The position numbers and the translations under genes were made by a program. A DNA stretch of 46,453 bases from Clostridiales bacterium (GTDB lineage: Bacteria; Bacillota; Clostridia; Christensenellales; CAG-138): contig JAAYUE010000028.1 in assembly GCA_012517905.1 (NCBI GenBank), forward strand, positions 1 to 46,453. Direction: 5' to 3'. The stretch's first letter is position 1; each line of letters opens with the position of its first letter. Positions 1 to 7,186 of the stretch are shown here, one piece after another. Under the pieces are notes generated by a model that was given only the letters and a program-made list of their open reading frames with translations, made no database searches and had not been told where the DNA came from.

Positions 1-362
1 AGCAGCAGCGTCAGCAGAAACGCGCCGAGGTAGTTCACCCCGAAACTCAGCTCAAAGCCCTGCTTCGTCTCCGCGCGGCGGCGGCCGAGGATGCCCGCGT
101 TGTTGATCAGCGCGTCCAGCCTGCCGTATGTTTCGGCAAACGCCGTGGCAAACGCGCGCACGCTGTCGAGGTCCGCAAGATCGAGCGGCATGAGCGTAAA
201 GCAGCGGTCGCCGACGCACATCATCTCGCGCATGGCGGCCTCTCCGCGCTCCTTGCAGCGGCAGGCGAGCACGACCGTTGCGCCGCGGTCGGCGATCTGC
301 GCGGCGGTCGCCTTGCCGATGCCGGCGTTCGCGCCCGTCACGATCACGATTTTCCCCTTCAT
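1..362 (-). CDS. Short-chain dehydrogenase/reductase, 3' end outside the window
   Basis: Only the first 120 or so residues lie in the window; the gene runs off the left edge. The N-terminus holds the Rossmann nucleotide-binding motif TGANAGIG (residues 9-16), an acidic DLAD at 61-64 and the structural NNAG motif at 87-90, the classical short-chain dehydrogenase pattern. The catalytic Ser-Tyr-Lys would lie beyond the edge. The cofactor is NAD(P)H. The N-terminal pattern resembles the retinol-dehydrogenase-like branch, but the substrate cannot be told. I chose the ATG at 362 because the purine-rich GGATGGGG lies just upstream. An in-frame ATG at 374 has no ribosome site. It diverges from the methyltransferase gene that follows. 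Confidence 0.85.
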   Translation of the reverse strand, partial: MKGKIVIVTGANAGIGKATAAQIADRGATVVLACRCKERGEAAMREMMCVGDRCFTLMPLDLADLDSVRAFATAFAETYGRLDALINNAGILGRRRAETKQGFELSFGVNYLGAFLLTLL

Positions 363-556
363 ATCCCCATCCATGGCATTGAGTATATCGAAAACGCCCG
401 TTCCGCGCAACACAAACGTGCCCGCCTGTTGCGCCCGGCCGGGAGGGACGCGGGGAAATCCGTCCTTTTGGTTTGCCAGGAAAATCGGTATACTATTATA
501 TTGAAGTTGAACGAAACGGACTGCGGCGTACCGAGCCGCGCGGAGGATAGTAGAGC

Positions 557-1414
557 ATGTTTTTGGCGGACGGATGGAAAGACTTTCGCGTGCTGGACGC
601 GGGCGGCGGCATGAAGCTGGAGCGCTGGAAGCAGGTGACGCTGCTGCGCCCCGATCCGCAGGCCGTCTGGCCCATGGCCGAGCACGCGGCGGACGCGGTC
701 TACATCCGCTCCGACGCCGGCGGCGGACACTGGGAGATGCGAACCCAACTGCCGGAATCTTGGACGGTGCAATACCGCGACCTGACGTTTCTCGTGCGCC
801 CGACGGGGTTCAAACACACGGGCCTGTTTCCGGAGCAGGCGGTCAACTGGGACTGGATGCGCGGCGAGCTTGCGCGCTGGAAGCAAAGCTGCGACCGCGC
901 GCCGCGGGTGCTCAATCTCTTCGCCTATACCGGCGGGGCGACGGTCGCCTGCGCGGCGGAGGGGGCGGAGGTCGTGCATGTGGACGCGGCGAAGGGCATG
1001 GTCGCCTGGGCGAAGGACAACGCCGCCGAAAGCGGACTCGGCGAGGCGCATATCCGCTATATCGTGGACGACTGCGTGAAGTTCGTCAAGCGGGAGCTGC
1101 GCCGCGGCAACCGCTACGACGGCATCGTCATGGACCCGCCGAGCTACGGCCGGGGCCCGACGGGCGAGCTTTGGAAGATCGAAAACGACCTGTATCCCAT
1201 CGTCGCGGACTGCGCGGCGCTGCTCAGCGACGACCCCGCGTTTTTTCTCATCAACTCCTACACGACCGGCCTTGCCGCGAGCGTGCTGAAAAACGTGCTG
1301 CGCGTCGCGCTGCCTGCGGGGGACGCCGTGTCCGACGAGGTCGGCCTGCCGATCGAGCGGGACGGTCTGGTGCTGCCCTGCGGCGCAAGCGGGCGCTGGA
1401 CGCCGAAGCGGTAA
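557..1414 (+). CDS. Class I SAM-dependent methyltransferase, RlmI/RlmK-like
   Basis: Predicted to transfer a methyl group from S-adenosylmethionine, most likely to rRNA, because the fold and motifs match the COG1092 group of 23S rRNA cytosine methyltransferases. At 285 residues it is shorter than RlmI (about 395) and lacks a clear N-terminal PUA domain, so it is the stand-alone catalytic form. Motif I is LNLFAYTGGAT (about residues 115-125), followed by an acidic residue for SAM ribose binding, and motif IV is MDPPSYGRG near residue 193. GGAGGATAG ends 7 nt before the ATG. It is followed after 30 nt by a pseudouridine synthase in the same frame, so the pair looks like an RNA-modification operon. 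The exact target base is unknown. Confidence 0.85.
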   Translation: MFLADGWKDFRVLDAGGGMKLERWKQVTLLRPDPQAVWPMAEHAADAVYIRSDAGGGHWEMRTQLPESWTVQYRDLTFLVRPTGFKHTGLFPEQAVNWDWMRGELARWKQSCDRAPRVLNLFAYTGGATVACAAEGAEVVHVDAAKGMVAWAKDNAAESGLGEAHIRYIVDDCVKFVKRELRRGNRYDGIVMDPPSYGRGPTGELWKIENDLYPIVADCAALLSDDPAFFLINSYTTGLAASVLKNVLRVALPAGDAVSDEVGLPIERDGLVLPCGASGRWTPKR

Positions 1415-1444
1415 CACACGACCGGACAGAAAGCGATTTACGAA

Positions 1445-2776
1445 TTGGAAGAGCAACAGAGCGTCTCCAAACTCCGGCGCGACGAGCGAACGGAGAGCGG
1501 CATCCGAATTCTATACGAGGACAACCACCTGCTCGTGGTCGAAAAGCCCGTCAACCTGCCCGTGCAGGCGGACAGCTCCGGCGACGAGGACTTGCTTACG
1601 CTGCTCAAGGCGTATCTGCGCGCGCGCTACGACAAGCCCGGCGAGGCGTATCTCGGCCTCGTGCACCGGCTGGATCGCCCCGTCGGCGGGGTGATGGCGT
1701 TTGCCAAGACCAGCAAGGCCGCCGCGCGGCTCACCGCGCAGTTTCATTCCCACGAGGCGAAAAAGCGGTATGCCGCGATCGTCCATGGCAGACCGAAGGC
1801 GCAGGAGAGCCTGACCGACTGGCTCTATAAGGACGAAACCACGTTTTCTTCCCGCGTGGTGCCGGCGGGGACGGACGGCGCAAAAGAGGCGCGCCTGCGC
1901 TACCAGCTGATCGGACAGGCGGAGGAAACTGCGCTTTTGGATGTGGAGCTGTATACCGGCAGGCCGCACCAGATCCGCGTGCAATTGCAGCACGCCGGAT
2001 ATTCGATCTATGGCGATCAGCGGTATGCGCCGCAGGCGGCGCCCGGCGAGCAGATCCGCCTCTGGGCCTACGCGCTCACGCTCACGCACCCGACGCTGAA
2101 GGAGCCCATGACGTTTTTCTCCGCTCCGCCGTGGAGCGAGGAGGCGTTTGCGCCGCAGATCGCGCTGCTGCCCGCGTGTTCCGTCTGCCGGGGGGTATAT
2201 CTGGACGAGCGCTGCGTGGTGGTCGATAAAAACGCGGGCGTGGAGACGGAAGGCGAGCTGCTCGGCGAGCTGGAGTCGCTCTTCGAGGACGTCTATCCCG
2301 TGCATCGGCTCGACGCGAACACCGAAGGGCTGGTGCTCTTTGCGCGCACGGAGGAAGACGCCGTGCGCTATGAACAGATCTTCTATACGCATGAATTAAA
2401 GAAACTCTATCACGCCGTCGTTTGCGGCGTGCCGCAGCGCGCGGAAACGCTCGTGCACTGGGTGCAAAAGGACGAGGACGAATCGTTCGTGCGCCTCTGC
2501 CGCGAAGGCGATGCGGGCGCGCTTCGCTGCGAGCTGAGCTATCGCGTGCTGAACAGCGACGGCGAGGCGAGCCTTGTGGAGATCGAGCTGTTTACCGGAC
2601 GCACGCATCAGATTCGCGTGCAGATGGCGGCGATCGGCCACCCCGTGCTGGGGGACGACAAATACGGCGACCGCGCGTTTAACAAGCTCCGCAAAAAGAA
2701 GACGCAGCAGCTTCTGGCCAAGCGCCTTGAAATGGACGGACATGTGTTTGAGAGCTTACGAGAGCTGGAGTTGTAA
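1445..2776 (+). CDS. Tandem double-domain RluA-family pseudouridine synthase
   Basis: RluA enzymes isomerise uridine to pseudouridine in rRNA or tRNA using an aspartate in HRLD. This 443-residue protein carries two complete catalytic modules, where the usual enzyme has one of about 220-300 residues. Module 1 has HRLDRP (74-79, catalytic D77) and TGRPHQIRVQL (171-181). Module 2 has HRLDANTEG (287-295, D290) and TGRTHQIRVQM (384-394). No S4 RNA-binding domain is visible. The start is a TTG, the first start codon after the upstream stop; no good ribosome site is present, so coupling to the upstream gene is likely. The frame continues from the methyltransferase stop codon without another stop. 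The two modules could have different targets. Confidence 0.85.
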   Translation: MEEQQSVSKLRRDERTESGIRILYEDNHLLVVEKPVNLPVQADSSGDEDLLTLLKAYLRARYDKPGEAYLGLVHRLDRPVGGVMAFAKTSKAAARLTAQFHSHEAKKRYAAIVHGRPKAQESLTDWLYKDETTFSSRVVPAGTDGAKEARLRYQLIGQAEETALLDVELYTGRPHQIRVQLQHAGYSIYGDQRYAPQAAPGEQIRLWAYALTLTHPTLKEPMTFFSAPPWSEEAFAPQIALLPACSVCRGVYLDERCVVVDKNAGVETEGELLGELESLFEDVYPVHRLDANTEGLVLFARTEEDAVRYEQIFYTHELKKLYHAVVCGVPQRAETLVHWVQKDEDESFVRLCREGDAGALRCELSYRVLNSDGEASLVEIELFTGRTHQIRVQMAAIGHPVLGDDKYGDRAFNKLRKKKTQQLLAKRLEMDGHVFESLRELEL

Positions 2777-2800
2777 GCGTTTTGCGGAAAGATCGATTGC

Positions 2801-2824
2801 TGTAAATTTATCGTTACATTTACA
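2801..2824. promoter_or_regulatory. Inverted repeat, candidate antitoxin operator
   Basis: TGTAAAT (2801-2807) and ATTTACA (2818-2824) form perfect 7-bp arms separated by 10 bp. They overlap the -35 box of the toxin-antitoxin promoter. Phd/YefM antitoxins usually autorepress from such dyads; that this is the site is inference. Confidence 0.5.
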
Positions 2825-2841
2825 CGTGAATTTGCTATAAT
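2813..2841 (+). promoter_or_regulatory. Promoter of the toxin-antitoxin operon
   Basis: GTTACA (2813-2818), a 17-bp spacer and a perfect TATAAT (2836-2841) with an extended TG at -15. The A+T-rich stretch stands out between GC-rich genes, and the transcript would start about 15 nt before the antitoxin ribosome site. Confidence 0.7.
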
Positions 2842-2861
2842 CGATCTGTGGAGGTGATCGC

Positions 2862-3116
2862 ATGCCAAACATCAAGCCGATTTCCGACCTTCGCAACTAT
2901 ACGAAGGTATTGGATGAAGTCGCCATCGGTTCGCCTGTATATCTGACGAAGAACGGACGCGGCAAATATGCTGTTCTGGACATCGCCGAATATGAAAAGC
3001 AGCAGGCGACGATCCAGTTGCTCTCCGCGCTGGCGCAAGGCGAGCGCGCCGCGCAGCAGTCCGGCTGGCGGGAGCTCGACGATATAGAGGCGGAACTGGG
3101 AATTTCAAATGGTTAA
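2862..3116 (+). CDS. Type II antitoxin, Phd/YefM family
   Basis: This 84-residue protein has the N-terminal Phd/YefM pattern: IKPISDLRNY, then a strand-turn-strand with PVYLTKNGRGKYAVLDIAEYE (near residues 25-45), and an acidic C-terminal tail that would wrap the toxin. The N-terminal part binds DNA as a dimer and represses the operon, helped by bound toxin. GGAGGTG lies 7 nt before the ATG. The toxin start codon at 3109 lies inside the last codons of this gene, an 8-bp overlap that is typical of coupled pairs in which antitoxin is made first. An operator-like dyad lies just upstream. Confidence 0.88.
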   Translation: MPNIKPISDLRNYTKVLDEVAIGSPVYLTKNGRGKYAVLDIAEYEKQQATIQLLSALAQGERAAQQSGWRELDDIEAELGISNG

Positions 3117-3429
3117 ACTGCTGCTTTCCCCGATGGCGCAGGACGATTTAAGGGATCTTCGCGCTTATATCGAGCAGGAAACGGGCGGAGTAAAGATTGC
3201 CGCCGAACAGGTGTCGGGCATCACAAAAAAGCTCAGATTGCTGAAGGAGCAACCGCAAATGGGTCCGCCGCTGACGGCGGTCATCGGGATTGTGACCGAT
3301 TATCGATACCTTGTCTGCGGCAGTTACTATGCGTTTTACAAACACGTGGGAGATACGATATATGTAATCCGGATTCTCCACTGCGCGCGAGACTTTATGC
3401 GCGTATTGTTTGGTATTTTGGAAGCATAA
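3109..3429 (+). CDS. Type II toxin, RelE/ParE superfamily
   Basis: The 106-residue protein matches the RelE/ParE fold: an N-terminal strand (VKLLLSPMAQDDL), two helices including YIEQETGG, and the C-terminal strands DYRYLVCGSYYAFYKHVGDTIYVIRILHCARD. The YRYLVCGSYYAFYK and ILHCARDF pattern is usual for this group. Members either cleave mRNA in the ribosome (RelE) or poison gyrase (ParE); the sequence alone does not decide which. It overlaps the antitoxin by 8 bp and is followed by a strong terminator, so the module is a closed two-gene unit. Confidence 0.87.
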   Translation: MVKLLLSPMAQDDLRDLRAYIEQETGGVKIAAEQVSGITKKLRLLKEQPQMGPPLTAVIGIVTDYRYLVCGSYYAFYKHVGDTIYVIRILHCARDFMRVLFGILEA

Positions 3430-3443
3430 AGAGATTGGATACT

Positions 3444-3475
3444 AAAAGAGGTTCGCAAACTGCGAACCTCTTTTT
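3444..3475 (+). terminator. Bidirectional intrinsic terminator
   Basis: AAAAGAGGTTCGCA, a 3-nt loop AAC and TGCGAACCTCTTTT form a perfect 14-bp stem ending in a T run. It stops the toxin operon, and its A/T flanks also serve the converging zinc-ribbon gene whose stop codon touches it. Confidence 0.9.
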
Positions 3476-5195
3476 AGTCGTCATATAACCCGAACCCGCA
3501 ATACGGGCAGCGATCCCGCGCCGCGGAATACCGCCTGCCGCACTCGGGGCACTCGATGGAATTCTTCTCCGTCAGGCGCTTGGGGTCCGGCACGCGCGGC
3601 AGCCGCTGCGTCGGCCTGCGGATGCGCCCCGTTTCACGCCGTGCGGAGAGAGGATACCCGCAATGCGGACAGACCTCCGTGCCCGCGGCCACCTCGTTGT
3701 CGCAGCGGGGACAGAAGATAGAATCCTCCTCCTCCTCTTCCTCAAAGAGCGTGGGTACCTCTTGTTTCTGCGGCGGCGGCGTGCGCGCGTCGTCGGGATG
3801 AAATCCGCAGTAGGGGCAGGTGGCGAGTCCGCCGGGAATCCGTCTGCCGCAGTTTTCGCATTTCGGCTCCTGCTTCGGCTGCGGCGGCTGATAGGAGGGC
3901 GCGGCCTGCTCGGCGGCCTGCTGCGCCGCCTTTTCCTCCGCCTGCTCGATCGGGTCGCCCGGGAAATAGCCGCAGTGCGGACAGGTGGCGAGAAACGGCG
4001 GCTTGTTTTTGCCGCAGCGGGGGCAGAGATCTTTTGGCTGCTCTTCGCGGACCGCCGTCGCCTGCTCGGCGGCCAGACGCTGCCGCTCGGCCTCGGCCTC
4101 CGCCTGCTCGATCGGATCGCCGGGATAATAGCCGCAATGCGGGCATTTGGTCAGAAACGGTGGTTTTTTTCTGCCGCAGCGCGGGCAGATCTCCTTCGGC
4201 AGTTCCTCGCGCGCCGGCTCGGCGAACGCGGACTGCGCCTCGGGCGGTTCTTCCGCCAGCGCGTCCTCAAACGCGTCTTCCGGCTCGTCCGGCAGGTCGT
4301 CCGCCGGTTCTTCATCGTATTCTTCGTCGTATTCGTCGTCAAATTCTTCATCGTCGTCAAACAAGTCCGGCGTGTCGATGTCGTAGCCGCAGCGCGGGCA
4401 GATCTTCACATCCGGCGCGAGCTTTTTGCCGCAGTCCGGGCACGCTATCCTGCCGCGGCGGTCCACTTTTTTCGCTTTGGGTTCCGGCTTTTTTTCGACG
4501 GGTTTCGGCGCGGGTTTCGGCAGCTCGGCGACGAGCGCCGGCAGCTCCGCGCGCAGCCGGACGATCTTTAGAAGCCCCGCGACGCCAAAGAGGATAATCC
4601 CCGCGCGAAACATCAGCTCGCGCACGAGCTGCAGCGTGGTATAGCTCTTTCGCAGCACGAGCGCGACGATGAGCGTCGCAATGACGGAGAGCCCCGTCGC
4701 TGCGATGGCGGAGGCGAAGAGCGCGTTGTCCTGCGGGATGTCCTGCCTGCGGTCGGAGATTTGATACAGCACGCTCGGCACCACCAGCGCGACGATGAGC
4801 GTGATGAAATCCAGCAGATACACGAACTCGAAAAAGAGGATCATCTCGACGAGATAGCTCACGGCGTTGATGATGCCCCAAACGACGAACAGCGCGTTGA
4901 GCAGCAGATAGAAGTTTCCTTTCTTCATCCGCAGCCGGCCCTGCCGGTTTTGCAGCAGCAGGTAAAACGCAAGCCCGATGACCGCCAGGATGAGCACATG
5001 GCCCATGATGCCGAAAAAGGTGAAGTTCTCCGGCGGCGCCTGGTCGAGTTGCTTGCGGGTGTATGCGTCCGAAAAGAGCTGAAGCAGCGAAAATACGCGC
5101 GCGATCAAAAACAGCAGCGTACCGTAAAAAACCGCCCCGCTTGTGACATAGCTGGCGGACTGGTAGCGCTTTTTCGGTTGTGCGCGCCGTTCCAT
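3474..5195 (-). CDS. Polytopic membrane protein with six zinc ribbons
   Basis: A 573-residue protein in two halves. Residues 17-212 contain about six hydrophobic segments (near 17-41, 62-81, 95-116, 118-145, 160-181, 195-212). The rest is cytoplasmic-looking and carries six CxxC...CxxC zinc ribbons at 252-269, 337-354, 391-408, 446-463, 495-512 and 549-566, separated by acidic or Gln/Ala-rich linkers. Ribbons 2 and 3 with their PGDPIEQAE tails are near copies. An Asp/Glu-rich stretch fills 280-320. Function is unknown; such ribbons often hold proteins or nucleic acids at the membrane. I chose the ATG at 5195. No ribosome site precedes it; instead a -10 box ends 6 nt upstream, which suggests a leaderless mRNA. 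Confidence 0.8.
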   Translation of the reverse strand: MERRAQPKKRYQSASYVTSGAVFYGTLLFLIARVFSLLQLFSDAYTRKQLDQAPPENFTFFGIMGHVLILAVIGLAFYLLLQNRQGRLRMKKGNFYLLLNALFVVWGIINAVSYLVEMILFFEFVYLLDFITLIVALVVPSVLYQISDRRQDIPQDNALFASAIAATGLSVIATLIVALVLRKSYTTLQLVRELMFRAGIILFGVAGLLKIVRLRAELPALVAELPKPAPKPVEKKPEPKAKKVDRRGRIACPDCGKKLAPDVKICPRCGYDIDTPDLFDDDEEFDDEYDEEYDEEPADDLPDEPEDAFEDALAEEPPEAQSAFAEPAREELPKEICPRCGRKKPPFLTKCPHCGYYPGDPIEQAEAEAERQRLAAEQATAVREEQPKDLCPRCGKNKPPFLATCPHCGYFPGDPIEQAEEKAAQQAAEQAAPSYQPPQPKQEPKCENCGRRIPGGLATCPYCGFHPDDARTPPPQKQEVPTLFEEEEEEDSIFCPRCDNEVAAGTEVCPHCGYPLSARRETGRIRRPTQRLPRVPDPKRLTEKNSIECPECGRRYSAARDRCPYCGFGLYDD

Positions 5196-5201
5196 AGGGG
5201 T

Positions 5202-5230
5202 ATGATAGCACAGCCCGCCTTGCCATGCAA
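5202..5230 (-). promoter_or_regulatory. Promoter of the zinc-ribbon gene, leaderless type
   Basis: On the minus strand: TTGCAT (5230-5225), 17-bp spacer, extended -10 TGC-TATCAT (hexamer 5207-5202), then only six bases, ACCCCT, before the ATG. Transcription would start at or next to the start codon. Confidence 0.6.
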
Positions 5231-5375
5231 CACGACGGCGGGTATAATCAAGGGTGAGCGATACCGCCTGCGCGGCGGGCGTTTTCGCGGGTTTTGCCCG
5301 CCGAAACAACGCTGATTTCCATGGAATATCACTCCCTTCGCACGTGCCGGGGAGATAAGGGAAAGGACCTGTCGT

Positions 5376-7106
5376 ATGGATACCCGATCTGTTTACGAAT
5401 CCTGGCTGAACGAGCCGACGCTGGATGAAACGAGCCGCGCGGAGCTCCGGTCCATTCAAAACGATCCGGACGAGGTGGAGGAGCGCTTCTACCGCGAGCT
5501 GGAGTTTGGCACCGCGGGACTCCGCGGCGTGCTCGGCGCAGGCACGAACCGCATGAACGCATACGTCGTCCGCCGCGCGACGCAGGGCCTGAGCAACTAT
5601 CTGCTCGGCTGCGAGGGCGCAAAGGAACGCGGGGTGTGCATCGCCTATGATTCGCGCCTGTTTTCGGCGGAGTTTGCAAAAGAGACCGCCTGTGTGCTCG
5701 CGGCAAACGGCATCAAGGCGTATCTGTTTTCCACGCTGCATTCCGTGCCGCAGCTCTCGTTTGCGGTGCGGCACCTTGACTGCATGGCGGGCGTGGTGAT
5801 CACCGCCTCGCACAACCCGAGCAAATATAACGGCTATAAGGTCTACTGGGCGTACGGCGGACAGGTCGCGCCCGAACAAGCCGCCGCCATCTACGGTGAG
5901 ATTCAGAATGTGCCGATGTTCGGTCCGCGCACGATGGACTACGACGCGGCGCTCGCCTCCGGGGAGATCGCGCTGGTGGGCAAAGAGGAGGACGAGGCGT
6001 ACTATGCCGCGACGGAGGGACTGCTGCTCGATCCCGGTCTTGTCCGGCGGCGCGGCGGCAGCCTGCCGATCGTGTATACGCCCCTGCACGGCACCGGCGC
6101 GGTGCCCGTGCGCGAGCTGCTCTCCCGCGTCGGGCTGACAAACGTGATCACCGTGCCGCAGCAGGCCCAGCCGGACGGGCATTTTCCGACCGTTACCGCG
6201 CCGAATCCCGAGGACCCGAACGCGTTTCGCCTCGCCATTGCGCTCGCGGAGGAAAAGGGCGCGCGCGTCTGCCTCGCGACCGATCCGGACGCGGACCGGC
6301 TCGGCGTCGCGGTCAAGACGAAGGACGACGAATGGCTCACGCTCACGGGCAACCAGATCGGCTGCATTCTGCTCGAGCACATCCTCTCCTCGATGAACCG
6401 CCAGAATCGGCTGCCGGGCAACGGCGTCGTGATCAAGTCCATCGTGTCCACACGCCTTGCGGACGCGATCTGCGCGGCATACGGCGTTGCGCTGGAAAAC
6501 GTGATGACGGGCTTCCGGTTCATCGGCGAAAAGGTGGACGAATATCAGACCAGCGGGGAAAAGACGTTTCTCTTCGGGTTCGAGGAGAGCTTCGGTTTTC
6601 TTGCGGGCGGGCTCGCGCGGGACAAGGACGCGGTCTGTGCCGCCATGCTCGCGGCGGAGGCCTGCATCAGCTACGCCGAGCGCGGCATGACCCTCTCGGA
6701 CGCGCTGGACGAAATCTACGCGACCTACGGTTTTTACAGCGAGAGCGTCAAGAGCTATACCCTCGAGGGCAAGGAGGGCATGGAGAAGATCGCGGGCGCG
6801 ATGGCTTGCCTGCGGGAGAATCCGCCCAGGTCGTTTGCGGGTACCGCGATCGTCACCGCCGAGGACTACCTTGCCCGCCGCTGTATTCACACCGATGGCA
6901 CGGCCTGCGATATTTCGCTGCCGAAGTCGGACACGCTGCGCTGGCTGCTCTCGGACGAGAGCTGGATCGTCATCCGCCCCAGCGGCACCGAACCCAAGCT
7001 CAAGCTCTACATCGGCGCGCGCGCAAAGGAGAAGTCCGTTCTCACGGCGACGCTCGCCGCGCTCATGCAGGATGTGGACGCGCTGCTGAAGGGATATTTG
7101 GAGTAA
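5376..7106 (+). CDS. Phospho-sugar mutase (phosphoglucomutase/phosphomannomutase)
   Basis: An alpha-D-phosphohexomutase of 576 residues that interconverts hexose 1- and 6-phosphates through a phosphoserine. All four domain signatures are present: the phosphoserine loop TASHNPS (S145), the metal-binding loop DPDADRLG, the sugar-specificity loop GFEESFG and the phosphate-binding loop RPSGTEPKLKLYIG near the C-terminus. Length and the N-terminal ELEFGTAGLRG match the long PgcA/PGM2-like Firmicutes group, which mainly makes glucose 1-phosphate for cell-wall and glycolipid synthesis. The start at 5376 follows GGAAAGGA by 8 nt. It is monocistronic, ending at a GAAA-loop terminator. Confidence 0.93.
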   Translation: MDTRSVYESWLNEPTLDETSRAELRSIQNDPDEVEERFYRELEFGTAGLRGVLGAGTNRMNAYVVRRATQGLSNYLLGCEGAKERGVCIAYDSRLFSAEFAKETACVLAANGIKAYLFSTLHSVPQLSFAVRHLDCMAGVVITASHNPSKYNGYKVYWAYGGQVAPEQAAAIYGEIQNVPMFGPRTMDYDAALASGEIALVGKEEDEAYYAATEGLLLDPGLVRRRGGSLPIVYTPLHGTGAVPVRELLSRVGLTNVITVPQQAQPDGHFPTVTAPNPEDPNAFRLAIALAEEKGARVCLATDPDADRLGVAVKTKDDEWLTLTGNQIGCILLEHILSSMNRQNRLPGNGVVIKSIVSTRLADAICAAYGVALENVMTGFRFIGEKVDEYQTSGEKTFLFGFEESFGFLAGGLARDKDAVCAAMLAAEACISYAERGMTLSDALDEIYATYGFYSESVKSYTLEGKEGMEKIAGAMACLRENPPRSFAGTAIVTAEDYLARRCIHTDGTACDISLPKSDTLRWLLSDESWIVIRPSGTEPKLKLYIGARAKEKSVLTATLAALMQDVDALLKGYLE

Positions 7107-7137
7107 CCGCATAAACAAATACGCGAACCTGACAATC

Positions 7138-7165
7138 AAGGCGCACCGGAAACGGTGCGCCTTTT
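7138..7165 (+). terminator. Intrinsic terminator after the phosphohexomutase
   Basis: An 11-bp stem AAGGCGCACCG / CGGTGCGCCTT with a GAAA tetraloop and a short T run. It lies between two converging genes and may act on both. Confidence 0.85.
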
Positions 7166-7186
7166 GCGTACAGGAGCGCGATAGGG

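Noticed and set aside
5196-7139. Long minus-strand open frame continuing upstream of the zinc-ribbon gene, opposite the phosphohexomutase
   Set aside because: It is Arg/His-rich low-complexity translation of the reverse strand of a well-supported gene; the real start is at 5195.
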